From: Toxotes chatareus
Taxonomy: Eukaryota; Chordata; Actinopteri; Toxotidae
Length of the DNA: 64,000 bases
Assembly: GCA_016801885.1 (NCBI GenBank)
Contig: CM028900.1
Span: forward strand, 4,929,501-4,993,500
Direction: 5' to 3'
Below, one piece after another: positions 36,201 to 42,885 of the stretch. A program made the position numbers and the translations under genes. A model generated the notes under the pieces. The model searched no databases. It was given only the letters and a program-made list of their open reading frames with translations, and was not told the origin of the DNA. Position 1 is the first letter of the stretch; each line of letters opens with the position of its first letter.

Positions 36201-39200
36201 AAGAGCCGGTTCTCCAAAAAGAACCAGAATTCCCATCACTACTGCATGCTCCAGTGCATGCGATAAAGTGATGCAGAAGCAGATGACATTTTTGGTTCTC
36301 CGTAGGTGGAAAATAAAATAATGCTTAAGTTTGGATTTTTATTTCATAAATACGAGGAGGACTCAAATAGACACTGAGTATTTTATTTGAAAGTAAGTAT
36401 TAACCAAGCATCTTTTTTTCGGAGTTCAAAAAGTTTTTTTTACATGCAGAAATAAAATTTCGTGCTCTCTGAAGCAGTTCACTGATTTCATAACTGCAAC
36501 ATACTATTATACATACTAGTTTTTTATCCATAGCATACAGGTAAAAAAACGATATATGCAGTGTTATCCTCATGTTAGATTTCAAAGGGTTAATATGGCA
36601 ACAATAATAATGCTTAGGGTGTGGTTACGTTGAGTGACAGCCCCATAGACAGGCACTTGCAGTTCGGCTCTGCAGCCGCGGTTTGCCGACCCCTGGCCTA
36701 GCTGATTAGCCTTAGGCTAGCGGGTTCTCGGTCGGCTGACCCCGGCTGACCCGCAGAGTAACCGCCTCTTCGCCAAATATGGAAAGTACACTCCCACTAA
36801 AATCCAAGATGGCGCAGCTCAAATGCCCATGGTTTGGTCACAAAACTGATTCCCCGAAACCAGTGGGTAACGTCATGGGTGCTATGTCCATGTTTTATAC
36901 ATTCTGTGTTGAACTCTTCACTAGGCCACAGAGGAGAAGGAGGAGATGGAGGAGCTGCAGGCCTACAACCGGCGTCTGCTCCATAACATCCTGCCCAAAG
37001 ATGTGGCCGCCCACTTCCTGCAACGCGAGCGGCGTAACGACGAGCTCTACTACCAGTCGTGTGAATGCGTCGCAGTCATGTTCGCCTCCATCAGCAACTT
37101 CTCCGAGTTCTACGTGGAGCTGGAGGCCAACAACGAGGGCGTGGAGTGTCTGCGGCTGCTCAACGAGATCATTGCTGACTTCGATGAGGTGAGATGTGAA
37201 CATAACCAGCTGGAAGTGTGGATGTAAATCTATGGTTTCCCATGTGAGATTTTAAGATAGATTCCCTCCTATATTACACAGTGTTTGTAATTCTGTATGA
37301 AGGCAGGTCTAACAACAGAAGTTATAGAAGTTAGTTGGGTTTGGACTCCACCAGCTCCTGAGAAAAGTATCTGACTCTTAAGCCACTGGATGCTCCACCC
37401 TTTTTGCAGCATGATTAACATTAGACAGTGATTTGGTTTCAGAACTGAAACTCTAAGAGTATGTAAATATATTGTACTTTTCTCTATGTTACTAAAAAGA
37501 CAGAATTTCTTAGACCCAGAGCTCAAACAATAAGGTTACTTTATTAACTTAGAACTGGATCCAGTGAACCTGAACCCAAACCCTGCAAAATATAGAACTT
37601 TATGAACTAAACCTTCCCTCTCCTGCCAACATTAGATCATTAGTGAGGATCAGTTCCGTCAACTGGAGAAGATCAAGACCATCGGCTCCACCTACATGGC
37701 GGCCTCCGGCCTCAATGACTCAACATACGACAAGGCCGGGCGCTCACACATCCGCGCTCTGGCCGACTACGCCATGAGGCTGATGGACCAGATGAAATAC
37801 ATCAATGAACACTCCTTTAATAACTTCAAAATGAAAATAGGTGAGCTGCAGAAAAGAAGGAGGGGTGTTGCTGTTGTTCGTTGGTTGTTTGTACATCTAA
37901 GAGGGATGCAGATAGTGTGAGATTAACGACTGGAATGAAGGCGACAACTTCCAGAAGAATAAGGACAATGCTCAGTTATTTACAGTAACAACCTCAATCC
38001 AAACATTCTTTCTTGAATATACAGGAACAAGACACAATCAATAGAACTTTACCAACCAAGTTTTCTTTTTAATAAATTTATTTTATATTTAATAAATTTG
38101 TTTACATTCTGAGATAATAGTATTTTTTAAGACCACAGATAACATTTTTGTCTATGATCACCTTTTTTTTTTTGTCTGAAGTCCAGATAATTCAGTAATA
38201 ATTAAGTACTTTGTGTTGTCGTATATTTAATTTCTTTCTCAGGACTTAACATTGGCCCTGTGGTTGCTGGGGTGATCGGGGCCAGGAAGCCTCAGTATGA
38301 CATCTGGGGGAACACAGTGAATGTGGCAAGTCGCATGGACAGCACAGGTGTACCAGAGAGGATCCAGGTGACATAAATATAATCTTAACATGTCATTTTA
38401 CTCAGTAAAGAGCTATAAAGTAAATTCAAATTAAATTACACAAATAAGTCCAGTCAACAAATGAAAATCAACATGTATTGCGAATAAAATATTAATTTGT
38501 ATTTGCCTCTCTTGCCTGAAACTAGTCAAAACACATTAAAAACAAGTGGAACAATCACAGTTTAACTCACAGAATAATCATTTATTTATAGAAAGAAAAA
38601 AATGAATGTCCCAGATAAGCGGCAGATGATGACATGACAAAAATGAATGTCAAAGCTAAAATAAAATAGACTTTATTTGCAATGCTCAAGATGGCTGTTT
38701 AATTTTAATTTTACCATCTTGGTATTAGCTGCAGTCTATTTTTGTCAAAAAAAAAAAAAAAGGAATTCATCTAATGTGCATAAGCTTTGCAAAACTGCAC
38801 TTCACACATGGCTGCTGGCTGGATTCAGAATAAGCCTGTTCAAGTTAATGAAAAATGTTAATTATAAATGGCCATATTGGTTTCTCAAAATCAGACGTGA
38901 AATCATTAAAGCTTAATAACTCAAAGCTACTTTGAACACAGATGGAAACCTTTCATTTGATCTCATTCGTCTCCATTGCACCTTCTGAAAAACCATTAAT
39001 GTGAGGGCAAAACGAACCACTGCTTCCTACTGAACATCAAAAAGTGACAAAGCAGCAGCACAATGGCACCATCAACACTTCAATGTATGGAGACATTTTA
39101 GGGTGTCACCTTTCTGCCTGTATCTGCTAAGTCTGGCCAACATATTTTCAACATTTCTTTTGCACAGAATCACATGACGGGGGGCTATCAAAAGCCAAGC

Positions 39201-39935
39201 TTTCACCCTGTTGGCTTAATGTACTTAATGACAAAAAAAAGAATTAAGACTTACATTTCTATTAGCACCACTGCCAGTTTTTTTTTTTCCAATGTTTGAG
39301 TTTCTGACAGCTTTACATTTTGGTGAATTGACAAAATCATAAGTCAAACTTGTAGCTGATTTTGTGGTAAAACACAGCACCATGCATTTACATAAGGACA
39401 ACCCTTTAAGGACTGATTTACAGGTCAGACAATGTCTAGATGTTCAAACTGCTTTTTGCTGCAAACTTTGACCTAAAAGTTATCAAGTCATCAAAGTTAC
39501 CACTACTGTCACAGCCTTTCAAAGACCATATTTTAAAGGGTTCACACTGAAATTTAGTAATTTAAATCCTGATGAAGCAGTGGTTTTATGTAAGCACAGA
39601 CAACTATAAAAAAAAAGGAAAAAAAGTCTAACCTTTCAAATAAATTTAGCCCAGTTTTAACTGAGAGATGTAGACATCTTTTGACCTGTAATTCACCTTA
39701 TCAATGCTGACTGGTAGTCATTATGTGCTAAACAAAGACAAAATAATAAATACACAGAAAATTGTAAATATGAACTGAAATAAACTTGTCTTCTCACTGC
39801 CCTCAGGTGACCACAGACCTGTACCAGGTACTGAGCTCCTATAACTACACACTGGAGTACAGAGGCGTGGTCACGGTCAAGGGCAAAGGAGAGATGATGA
39901 CCTACTTCCTTACCAGTGGACCCTCTAGCAGTTAA
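7370..39935 (+). CDS. adcy5: Adenylyl cyclase type 5 (18 exons, N-terminus outside window)
   Basis: Membrane enzyme making cAMP from ATP; the family is stimulated by Gs-alpha and forskolin and inhibited by Gi-alpha and calcium. The joined exons give 790 residues (numbered here from the first visible codon). C1a catalytic domain: the two metal-binding aspartates are D6 (ILFADIEGF) and D50 (LGDCYYC). C1b linker follows at about 175-285. The second six-span membrane block is at about 290-545, with extracellular sequons NIS, NYS and NGT. C2 catalytic domain is at about 555-785: EKIKTIGS, YDIWGN (D726), N733 and R737 in NVASR, and K773 in VKGKGEM. The C2 metal aspartates are replaced (MFASISNFSEF), as expected for C2. 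The C1b sequence (AKMNRQRTNS, GFEDPKDK) and the neighbouring sec22a-pdia5 favour type 5 over type 6. All 17 internal introns are GT-AG and phase-consistent. Very high confidence in family, high in paralogue. Confidence 0.95.
7645..7775. repeat. 45-bp tandem repeat built around a perfect 24-bp inverted repeat
   Basis: The arms 7645-7668 and 7683-7706 are perfect reverse complements (starting GGTACCACTGTCTCACC), separated by a 14-nt spacer containing GTTTAAAC. From 7662 a 45-bp unit is repeated: 7662-7706, 7707-7751 and a partial 24-bp copy 7752-7775, with no mismatch that I can see. The second unit brings another right arm (7728-7751). Confidence 0.9.
9175..9204. repeat. (AC)n microsatellite
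   Basis: Fifteen uninterrupted AC dinucleotides inside an adcy5 intron. Confidence 0.95.
9335..9378. repeat. Short near-perfect hairpin in intron
   Basis: Arms 9335-9353 and 9360-9378 pair over 19 positions with two G-T wobbles and a 6-nt loop. Core arm is CTTAGCGCTGTGT. Function unknown. Confidence 0.7.
10105..10232 (+). CDS. adcy5: adcy5 exon B: C1a second metal site
   Basis: 128 nt between ACAG and GTAAGT. Encodes ENHCLRIKILGDCYYCVSG; the aspartate of LGDCYYC is the second metal ligand. The terminal TC joins G of the next exon to restore serine. Confidence 0.95.
10233..10893 (+). other. adcy5: adcy5 intron, nothing notable
   Basis: Only a (GATA)-like short run near 10345 and a T tract near 10561 are visible. 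No further structure recognised. Confidence 0.6.
10894..11052 (+). CDS. adcy5: adcy5 exon C: C1a core
   Basis: 159 nt. Encodes LVREVTGVNVNMRVGIHSG, CGVLGLRKWQFDVWSNDVT and ANQMEAGGKAG. The highly conserved class III cyclase strand-turn MRVGIHSG and the FDVWSNDV substrate-pocket segment are intact. The codon for the last glycine is split across the next 151-nt intron. Confidence 0.95.
11204..11345 (+). CDS. adcy5: adcy5 exon D: end of C1a
   Basis: 142 nt, acceptor TTTCAG, donor GTACAG. Encodes RIHITKATLNYLNGDYDVEPG and ERNAYLKKHNIETYLIV, the conserved end of the C1a domain. Confidence 0.95.
11346..12409 (+). other. adcy5: adcy5 intron, nothing notable
   Basis: AT-rich sequence with short open frames of no recognisable family. 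No repeat or structural RNA seen. Confidence 0.6.
12410..12547 (+). CDS. adcy5: adcy5 exon E: C1b
   Basis: 138 nt, phase 0 at both ends. Encodes KEEKAMIAKMNRQRTNS, then RPFYNHLAGNQVSKEMKRM. This regulatory linker is more variable than the catalytic domains; its match to type 5 and not type 6 is the main sequence argument for the paralogue. Confidence 0.95.
12548..16868 (+). other. adcy5: adcy5 intron (4.3 kb)
   Basis: No coding sequence recognised. Contains an ATT-rich microsatellite at about 14890-14926, several T tracts (14143, 15862), and at the 3' end an unusually long T run (16830-16846) followed by TTTTTTCTGTCTTGCAG, which precedes a 23-nt microexon. Confidence 0.7.
16869..16891 (+). 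CDS. adcy5: adcy5 microexon of 23 nt (C1b)
   Basis: Acceptor TCTTGCAG and donor GTAAGT flank GFEDPKD plus two bases of a lysine codon. The peptide joins exactly to the frames on either side, and GFEDPKDK is part of known type 5 cyclase. Because 23 is not a multiple of three, skipping it would shift the frame before the second membrane block, so it should be constitutive. Confidence 0.9.
17321..17359. repeat. Perfect 15-bp stem hairpin in intron
   Basis: Arms CCTGGATACCAAGCA (17321-17335) and its exact reverse complement (17345-17359) flank a 9-nt loop GCTAGAGGA. Intronic, sense with adcy5 transcription. No known function. Confidence 0.8.
18672..18765 (+). mobile_element. Degraded tRNA-derived SINE head
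   Basis: The order of GTAGGGGCACCCCTGTA, GGGGGTTAAGACG, CCAGTTTGAGTCTGG and CAGGGACATTTGTTT follows a common fish SINE. In that SINE a tRNA-like box A and box B (consensus near GGTTCGAGTCC) are followed by CAGGGNCNTTTGTTG. Several substitutions and short deletions indicate an old copy. Only the head is recognisable. Confidence 0.5.
19172..19316 (+). CDS. adcy5: adcy5 exon G: end of C1b
   Basis: 145 nt. Encodes NTQENLNPEDEVDEFLGRA, IDARSIDRLRSEHVKKFLL and TFREPDLEKK, the conserved stretch leading into the seventh membrane span. GC-rich compared with flanking sequence. The donor is the relatively weak GTTAAG, followed 10 nt later by an AC repeat. Confidence 0.95.
19317..20350 (+). other. adcy5: adcy5 intron with AC repeat next to the donor
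   Basis: (AC)11 at 19327-19348 begins 10 nt after the exon end. The rest is unremarkable. Confidence 0.7.
19327..19348. repeat. (AC)11 microsatellite beside a splice donor
   Basis: Eleven uninterrupted AC units starting 10 nt downstream of the 5' splice site of the preceding adcy5 exon. CA repeats in this position are known binding sites for hnRNP L in other genes. Confidence 0.9.
20351..20448 (+). CDS. adcy5: adcy5 exon H: transmembrane span 7
   Basis: 98 nt, acceptor GTCCTGCAG. Encodes YSKQVDSRFGAYVACASLVF and the hydrophobic LFICFIQIVIVPP, the first span of the second membrane block. Confidence 0.95.
20449..21847 (+). other. adcy5: adcy5 intron, nothing notable
   Basis: AT-rich, with a pyrimidine-rich stretch at about 21430-21720. 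No repeat family recognised. Confidence 0.6.
21848..21935 (+). CDS. adcy5: adcy5 exon I: transmembrane span 8
   Basis: 88 nt. Encodes SSLMIGFFITCLIVL followed by TTVMFVSVVYCCFG; almost entirely hydrophobic. Phase joins exactly to the neighbours. Confidence 0.93.
21936..22595 (+). other. adcy5: adcy5 intron, nothing notable
   Basis: No repeat, RNA gene or coding sequence recognised. Confidence 0.6.
22596..22712 (+). CDS. adcy5: adcy5 exon J: transmembrane span 9
   Basis: 117 nt, phase 0. Encodes LFPVPLQTLSKRIVQSRLNS and the span TLVGVFTIIIVFLSAFINI. Confidence 0.95.
22897..23055 (+). CDS. adcy5: adcy5 exon K: extracellular loop with N-glycosylation sequons
   Basis: 159 nt. Encodes FTCSSHDLRSCIKAELNISL, VNACHAHVLNYSLDSQ and ICSFPE: the cysteine-rich extracellular loop between spans 9 and 10, with sequons NIS and NYS. 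I chose the acceptor GTCCAG at 22896 because INI+FTCSSHDL then matches the mammalian junction NMFTCNSRDL. A second in-frame acceptor 30 nt upstream (CCTTTCAG at 22866) would add ten residues. Confidence 0.9.
23056..24035 (+). other. adcy5: adcy5 intron, nothing notable
   Basis: AT-rich intron with T tracts near 23620. No element recognised. Confidence 0.6.
24036..24220 (+). CDS. adcy5: adcy5 exon L: transmembrane spans 10-11
   Basis: 185 nt. Encodes YFSSCVLLSLLACSVFLQV, GKLFLMLFIELLYLLIMEV and FDNQDLLVMANAINAV, two hydrophobic spans and the start of the last extracellular loop. Followed by a short 136-nt intron. Confidence 0.95.
24239..24271. repeat. (TG)n microsatellite between exon and microexon
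   Basis: About 16 TG units starting 18 nt after the donor of the preceding exon, in the 136-nt intron in front of a 21-nt microexon. In the transcript this is a UG repeat, a known ligand type for TDP-43 and CELF proteins. Confidence 0.95.
24357..24377 (+). CDS. adcy5: adcy5 microexon of 21 nt (extracellular loop, NGT sequon)
   Basis: Acceptor CCATCACAG, donor GTGAGC. Adds EHMNGT plus parts of the split V and S codons. It is 21 nt and symmetric in phase, so inclusion or skipping would keep the frame. Mammalian type 5 cyclase has NNGTSQC at the same place, which supports that this is a real exon. The NGT sequon lies wholly inside it. Confidence 0.85.
24378..24682 (+). other. adcy5: adcy5 intron, nothing notable
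   Basis: 305 nt; no repeat or RNA gene recognised. Confidence 0.6.
24683..24815 (+). CDS. adcy5: adcy5 exon N: transmembrane span 12
   Basis: 133 nt. Encodes CVVDSKVPLKIMTPV, the span VITVFVLALYLHAQQ and VESTARLDFLWKLQ, the invariant entry into the C2 domain. Confidence 0.95.
25861..25869. repeat. Left target-site duplication of the outer insertion
   Basis: GTGTTGAAC, repeated exactly at 36906-36914. The two preceding bases CT are also shared at both sides. Confidence 0.75.
26249..26256. repeat. Left 8-bp target duplication of hAT-like element
   Basis: CTGCACGC, compared with CTGCATGC at 36242-36249: seven of eight bases agree. Eight bases is the usual length for hAT elements. Confidence 0.6.
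26369..26505 (+). pseudogene. hAT transposase N-terminus (BED zinc finger), broken
   Basis: From an ATG the frame reads MSDTRKRSKIWKHFNYI, KAACRVC, an in-frame TAG, then KRISYRAGSTNNLHSHQRI. The W-K-H-F, C-x2-C, ISY-x-x-GST-x-NL-x-x-H pattern is that of BED-type zinc fingers at the start of hAT transposases. The stop falls directly after the second cysteine, and no transposase core follows before the satellite begins. It cannot encode an active enzyme. Confidence 0.7.
26725..36155. repeat. 9.4 kb satellite array, unit about 76 bp, roughly 120 copies
   Basis: A head-to-tail repeat whose unit runs in pieces: GACCTCAAAATGTCATAAAA, AACGTCATAGTATAGTAAGG, CGTCAAAATCGGCCAAAAAA, AGTC, then an A tract followed by a T tract. 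Copies differ by A/T-tract length and by a few alternatives (CGTCAT, GGTCAT or CATCAT; CGGCC, CGGCT, CAGCC or TGGTC; AACGCGGTC). Some truncated or hybrid units occur (AACCTAAAAATCGGCC; CATTTTTCAGAACGGCC). Larger blocks repeat too: the variant GCGTCCACATCGGCC starts at 27983, 28516, 29049 and 29504, spacings of 533, 533 and 455. Copy number is estimated from length divided by unit. Confidence 0.97.
36242..36249. repeat. Right 8-bp target duplication of hAT-like element
   Basis: CTGCATGC, one mismatch from the left copy at 26249-26256. Confidence 0.6.
36640..36695 (-). mobile_element. Terminus of a second hAT-type element
   Basis: The reverse complement starts CAGGGGTCGGCAAACCGCGG, the well-known terminal motif of a large group of hAT elements. 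Directly outside lies GCCTAGCT (36696-36703), which in the compact copy of the host repeat occurs uninterrupted at 51660-51667, as expected for an insertion target. The opposite end of this element was not found, so it has been deleted or overwritten. The inner limit is arbitrary. Confidence 0.6.
36906..36914. repeat. Right target-site duplication of the outer insertion
   Basis: GTGTTGAAC, identical to 25861-25869. Only TCTTCACTAG separates it from the coding exon at 36925. Confidence 0.75.
36925..37188 (+). CDS. adcy5: adcy5 exon O: start of C2 catalytic domain
   Basis: 264 nt, phase 0. Encodes ATEEKEEMEELQAYNRRLLH, NILPKDVAAHFLQRERRNDE and LYYQSCECVAVMFASISNF, then LEANNEGVECLRLLNEII. This is the Gs-alpha/forskolin-binding half of C2; the metal aspartate is replaced by serine as normal for C2. 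The acceptor CTTCACTAG has only about ten native bases before it because of the upstream insertion. Confidence 0.95.
37189..37635 (+). other. adcy5: adcy5 intron, nothing notable
   Basis: 447 nt; no element recognised. Confidence 0.6.
37636..37840 (+). CDS. adcy5: adcy5 exon P: C2 core
   Basis: 205 nt. Encodes IISEDQFRQLEKIKTIGSTY, MAASGLNDSTYDKAG and MDQMKYINEHSFNNFKMKI. The lysine in KIKTIGS belongs to the ATP-binding residues of C2. Confidence 0.95.
37841..38242 (+). other. adcy5: adcy5 intron, nothing notable
   Basis: 402 nt of AT-rich sequence with short ATAAATTT repeats near 38070-38100. Confidence 0.6.
38243..38367 (+). CDS. adcy5: adcy5 exon Q: C2 active site
   Basis: 125 nt. Encodes GLNIGPVVAGVIGARKPQYD, IWGNTVNVASRMDSTG and VPERIQ. 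The catalytic asparagine and arginine (N-V-A-S-R) and the adenine-contacting aspartate (YDIWG) are intact. Confidence 0.95.
38368..39806 (+). other. adcy5: adcy5 last intron, nothing notable
   Basis: 1.4 kb AT-rich intron with A tracts near 38748 and 39609. No repeat family recognised. Confidence 0.6.
39807..39935 (+). CDS. adcy5: adcy5 last coding exon
   Basis: Encodes VTTDLYQVLSSYNYTLEYRG, VVTVKGKGEMMTYFL and TSGPSSS, then TAA. The VKGKGEM lysine contacts the ATP phosphates. The short tail after TYFL is as in mammalian type 5. Confidence 0.95.
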   Translation: MTTDLYQVLSSYNYTLEYRGVVTVKGKGEMMTYFLTSGPSSS

Positions 39936-41920
39936 CCTACACTAAAATGACAGACAAGACACGTGGGGTTTCAGCGCCTTAACTCCGCCTCTGTCATAAC
40001 GAGCAGCCTCATGGACCTCTGACAACTTACAGTGGACTGAGACCAACCGAAGCGTCTCTTCTCACAGCGCAGAACCCTTCTTGAATCTACTGAGGCCACA
40101 GTGAGGAGGGATGAGGAAACTCATCCGAAAGCTCAGCTTCCGGAGGAGACTAAGTGGGAGAGGCCTAGCTAGCCTGACTCTGACGCTGAGACCAAAGATG
40201 TCCAATCAGAGCATCAAGACAGATTTGTGAGGTCCTAAAGGAAAAATGTTCTCTGAGAAATTTTAATTGCTTCAGTCTGCCAGATTTTCTGAGGGGTTTG
40301 GACAAACCTGCGGGAAGACGTAAACTACGTCACTTCCTCTCTTTCTCTGCCTTTTTCCTGCTGAAGTATATATGTACACGTAAAACAGACAGTTTTATGT
40401 GTATGTATAAGATTTTATGTACTGTATGTAAAACACATTTTGTCCATGTTGTGATACAGGTACAAATCTCTCAAGTGTGGCACCACAGCACTACCTGTCT
40501 TTGTATCGATATCTGATATATCATGTCAGCAATTAACCGATTAACAGAAGAGTTGCACTAAGTTGTGTCTTAATGGTGAAGAAAGTCTTTCAGGTGAGGA
40601 CGTCCCTCAGAGACAGTTTGAGCTGTTTTTTGTAAGAACAGACAGGAAAAGCTTAACAGTGTTTACAGAAAGTTTCCCGTCAGACGTATAAAATCAACTC
40701 ACACTGCAGTATCAACAGCATATACACACACCTTAAACACAAAGAGGATGTCAATGAAGAGCTTTTTCTAATCTTCGACATTTTATATTTTGACTCCAGA
40801 ACACCAAACCCTATCAGATATTTTAAGATTCTATATTTTGTACATTAATATATATTAGAGAGGTATCTATAAACACCAACGTGTATTCAGATGTACATAC
40901 TCTTATCACACACATGTTGGGATTTCAGAAATCCTCACTAGTGTTGCCTGGTCTTAAAGTGGAGCCACAGCTGGTGTACCATTAACTTCAGCCTATCGAC
41001 GCACTCGAACGCCCGTTTTTCTTGCTCTTTTCGCAGAATTGAGATTTTTCGATCTGCAGGAAGTCAACTTTTGGCTGATTAGACGGGTGTTTCTGACGAC
41101 TCCCTTCACTCAGTGTGTTTAAATCTCATGGTGAGAAGGAAGCGTCACACCGAGCGAGTGCGCACTTTGAATGACAGACTAGAGGACGGGAGTGCATCAG
41201 TCTCGGTGCTCAAAAGCCATTTTGCACTCCAGTGCATCCAGCCGTCCAACCCTTCCAGCACCGCTCCACATCTCCCCCTCTTGCTTGCTCAATCAGATGG
41301 TACGACCCAATGAATGTCCAATGATCTCCAATGAGGCCTTTAACATGAACTCTATACTAATGACAGTGATGATGCTCATCCTGTGGACGGGGAAAGACCA
41401 GCCCATATGGAAATGTATCCTTTTATCTGCTGTTTTTTTTTTTTTTTTCTTATCAGAGCAGTTTTCTTCAGTATTACAACAGTACTCAGCATGTCACTCG
41501 ACAAACTGTCTTTAACCTGGCCGTGTCCATAGATTTTTGTGATTTTTAGTGGTTCCTACCAAACACTACAGCTGGTTCTGTTTGTTTTGGCTGAGTCGCA
41601 CAGTACAGCAATCAGTAAATGTCTGGAGGGGACTGTCAAGTTCTTATATAGAGGAATATAGCAAATTTGGGACGGGAGCCTAAAGGATAAGGTCAACATT
41701 ATTCAGTATTTTTTTTTTTACCGTCAGCAAATCTCATGAGAGCACCAAAATCAACAATGTGTTACTTTCTGACTTCTCTACACACACTACACCCTCAGGC
41801 TATTTGTTCCTTGTGAGGACATAAATCTTTCAAACGCTGTAGTTGTTAGGAAACATTACCCAAACAGGACTAAGTAGATTATTAAGTTGGACTATTTGTG
41901 TTTTTAAAGCACATTCGTTA

Positions 41921-41965
41921 CTCTACACTAGTAGAGAGCGTTTACTCCATATGGTGGAGTAAACG
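41921..41965 (+). promoter_or_regulatory. Two adjacent stem-loops in the probable adcy5 3' UTR
   Basis: First stem CTCTAC/GTAGAG (41921-41936, 4-nt loop). Second stem CGTTTACTCCA paired exactly with TGGAGTAAACG (41939-41965, 5-nt loop). Both are perfect and separated by 2 nt. Role unknown. Confidence 0.45.
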
Positions 41966-42863
41966 TTGTGGCACTGACTTAAAATGAAACACAATCTATG
42001 GCGTCTTGACTGTGCCACCACAGTTAACTGTAGACTTTTTAAGTTTTTAAACAGAATCTATTAATATACTCATCAATTTCAAGAAGCCGTAAGAATTGAA
42101 TTAAGTAAAAAATGAAGATTTAAAGTCAGAATCACAAAATAGATATAAACAGATGAGCAAATGTAACATATTTTAAATTTTATAATTCAGGATTCAAATG
42201 AAAATTCTACATATAAAATTGATCCTATAAAACAGCAGGTAAAGCAGGTAATACTTTTCATGAGGTTTGTTGACAGTTAAAAAAAAAAAAAAAGTAGATA
42301 AGCACCAGACTTATCCTTTAAACACTGAGGGTTTGGCTTTTAGTTTCCTGTTAGAAAATAACAAGAGAAACTTGGCACTTAGAAGGTTTGCTTTTAGCCT
42401 GTACAATGGAAAGCCTATGCTGGTCTACTGGTGGTTTGTTTTGTTAATGTACTGTACCGCTGCAACCATTACCACACACCACTACTAAAAATTTAAGTGT
42501 CATCCCATCTGACTCACTGAATGCAGTGCCATTCTATGCCCATGTGAGCCCTTTGTTTTCGACTGTTCATTGTGCAGGACTGTGCCATTAGAAAACACTA
42601 GGGGTTAGAGAAATGGCACAGATCTGAGATGAGGGGTGTAGCTATGAGGTGTCTGAGCGAATATATTCTTAGTCTTAAAGAGCAGGAAGAGCTCACCTCC
42701 TTTTCATTTCTGCAGCTGAGGATCCTCATGATGACTCTGACAAGATGACAAGATGAGGCAGCGTCTGTGACAAAAACAGCTTCAGAGACAAAATCATGGT
42801 TGTTTTTGTTGTCATGCCAAACACTATGCTCTTTTGTTGTTTTGTTTTTTTTTTTTACAGTCA

Positions 42864-42869
42864 AATAAA
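42864..42869 (+). terminator. Candidate polyadenylation signal for adcy5
   Basis: AATAAA, the first on the + strand after the stop, followed by a T/G-containing stretch. Later AATAAA sites at about 43557 and 43709 are alternatives. Confidence 0.3.
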
Positions 42870-42885
42870 CTGCTGAGATGTTTCA

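Larger units (their letters stand above)
26257..36241. mobile_element. hAT-like element carrying a satellite array
   Basis: The left end begins TAGTGATG and is followed by ACGGCTCTTAGAGCC. The right end is the reverse complement of TAGTGATGGGAATTCTGG, followed by ACCGGCTCTTTTGGCTC. Short termini of this type next to AACCGGCTC-rich subterminal sequence are typical of a fish hAT family. The near-perfect 8-bp target duplication agrees. Inside the left end lies a decayed BED zinc-finger transposase start (26369-26505). The remaining coding region is absent and the space is filled by a 9.4 kb tandem array. Total length about 9,985 bp. Confidence 0.7.
25870..36905 (+). mobile_element. Unclassified interspersed repeat, copy 1, opened by nested insertions
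   Basis: The first roughly 260 bases (from CAAGGGG through TTGTAGATTTCAGCAG and CCATTGACC to CATAAATTA) and the last roughly 200 bases (from GCCTAGCTGATTAGCC through CCAAATATGGAAAGTACA to GTCCATG) match the two ends of the compact copy at 50487-51895. The copy is flanked by the 9-bp direct repeat GTGTTGAAC. Its interior was replaced or interrupted by hAT-type sequences and the satellite array. No clear terminal inverted repeat or poly(A) tail is visible, so the class is left open. Confidence 0.75.
24816..36924 (+). other. adcy5: adcy5 intron (12.1 kb) expanded by a nested insertion
   Basis: About 11 kb of this intron (25870-36914) is a nested insertion with its own target-site duplication. 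Without it the intron would be about 1.06 kb. 24816-25869 holds nothing recognisable except a short GATA run near 25600. The 3' end of the intron is only the duplicated target plus TCTTCACTAG. Confidence 0.85.
39936..42885 (+). other. adcy5: adcy5 3' untranslated region, probable extent
   Basis: No splice or coding signal after the stop. The first canonical AATAAA on this strand is at 42864-42869, giving a UTR of about 2.9 kb if it is used. Contains two adjacent small hairpins at 41921-41965. The extent is inferred only from this signal. Confidence 0.35.

Noticed and set aside
7370..39935. Identification as adcy6
   Set aside because: The C1b segments AKMNRQRTNS and GFEDPKDK and the sec22a-pdia5 neighbours fit type 5; type 6 differs in these segments.
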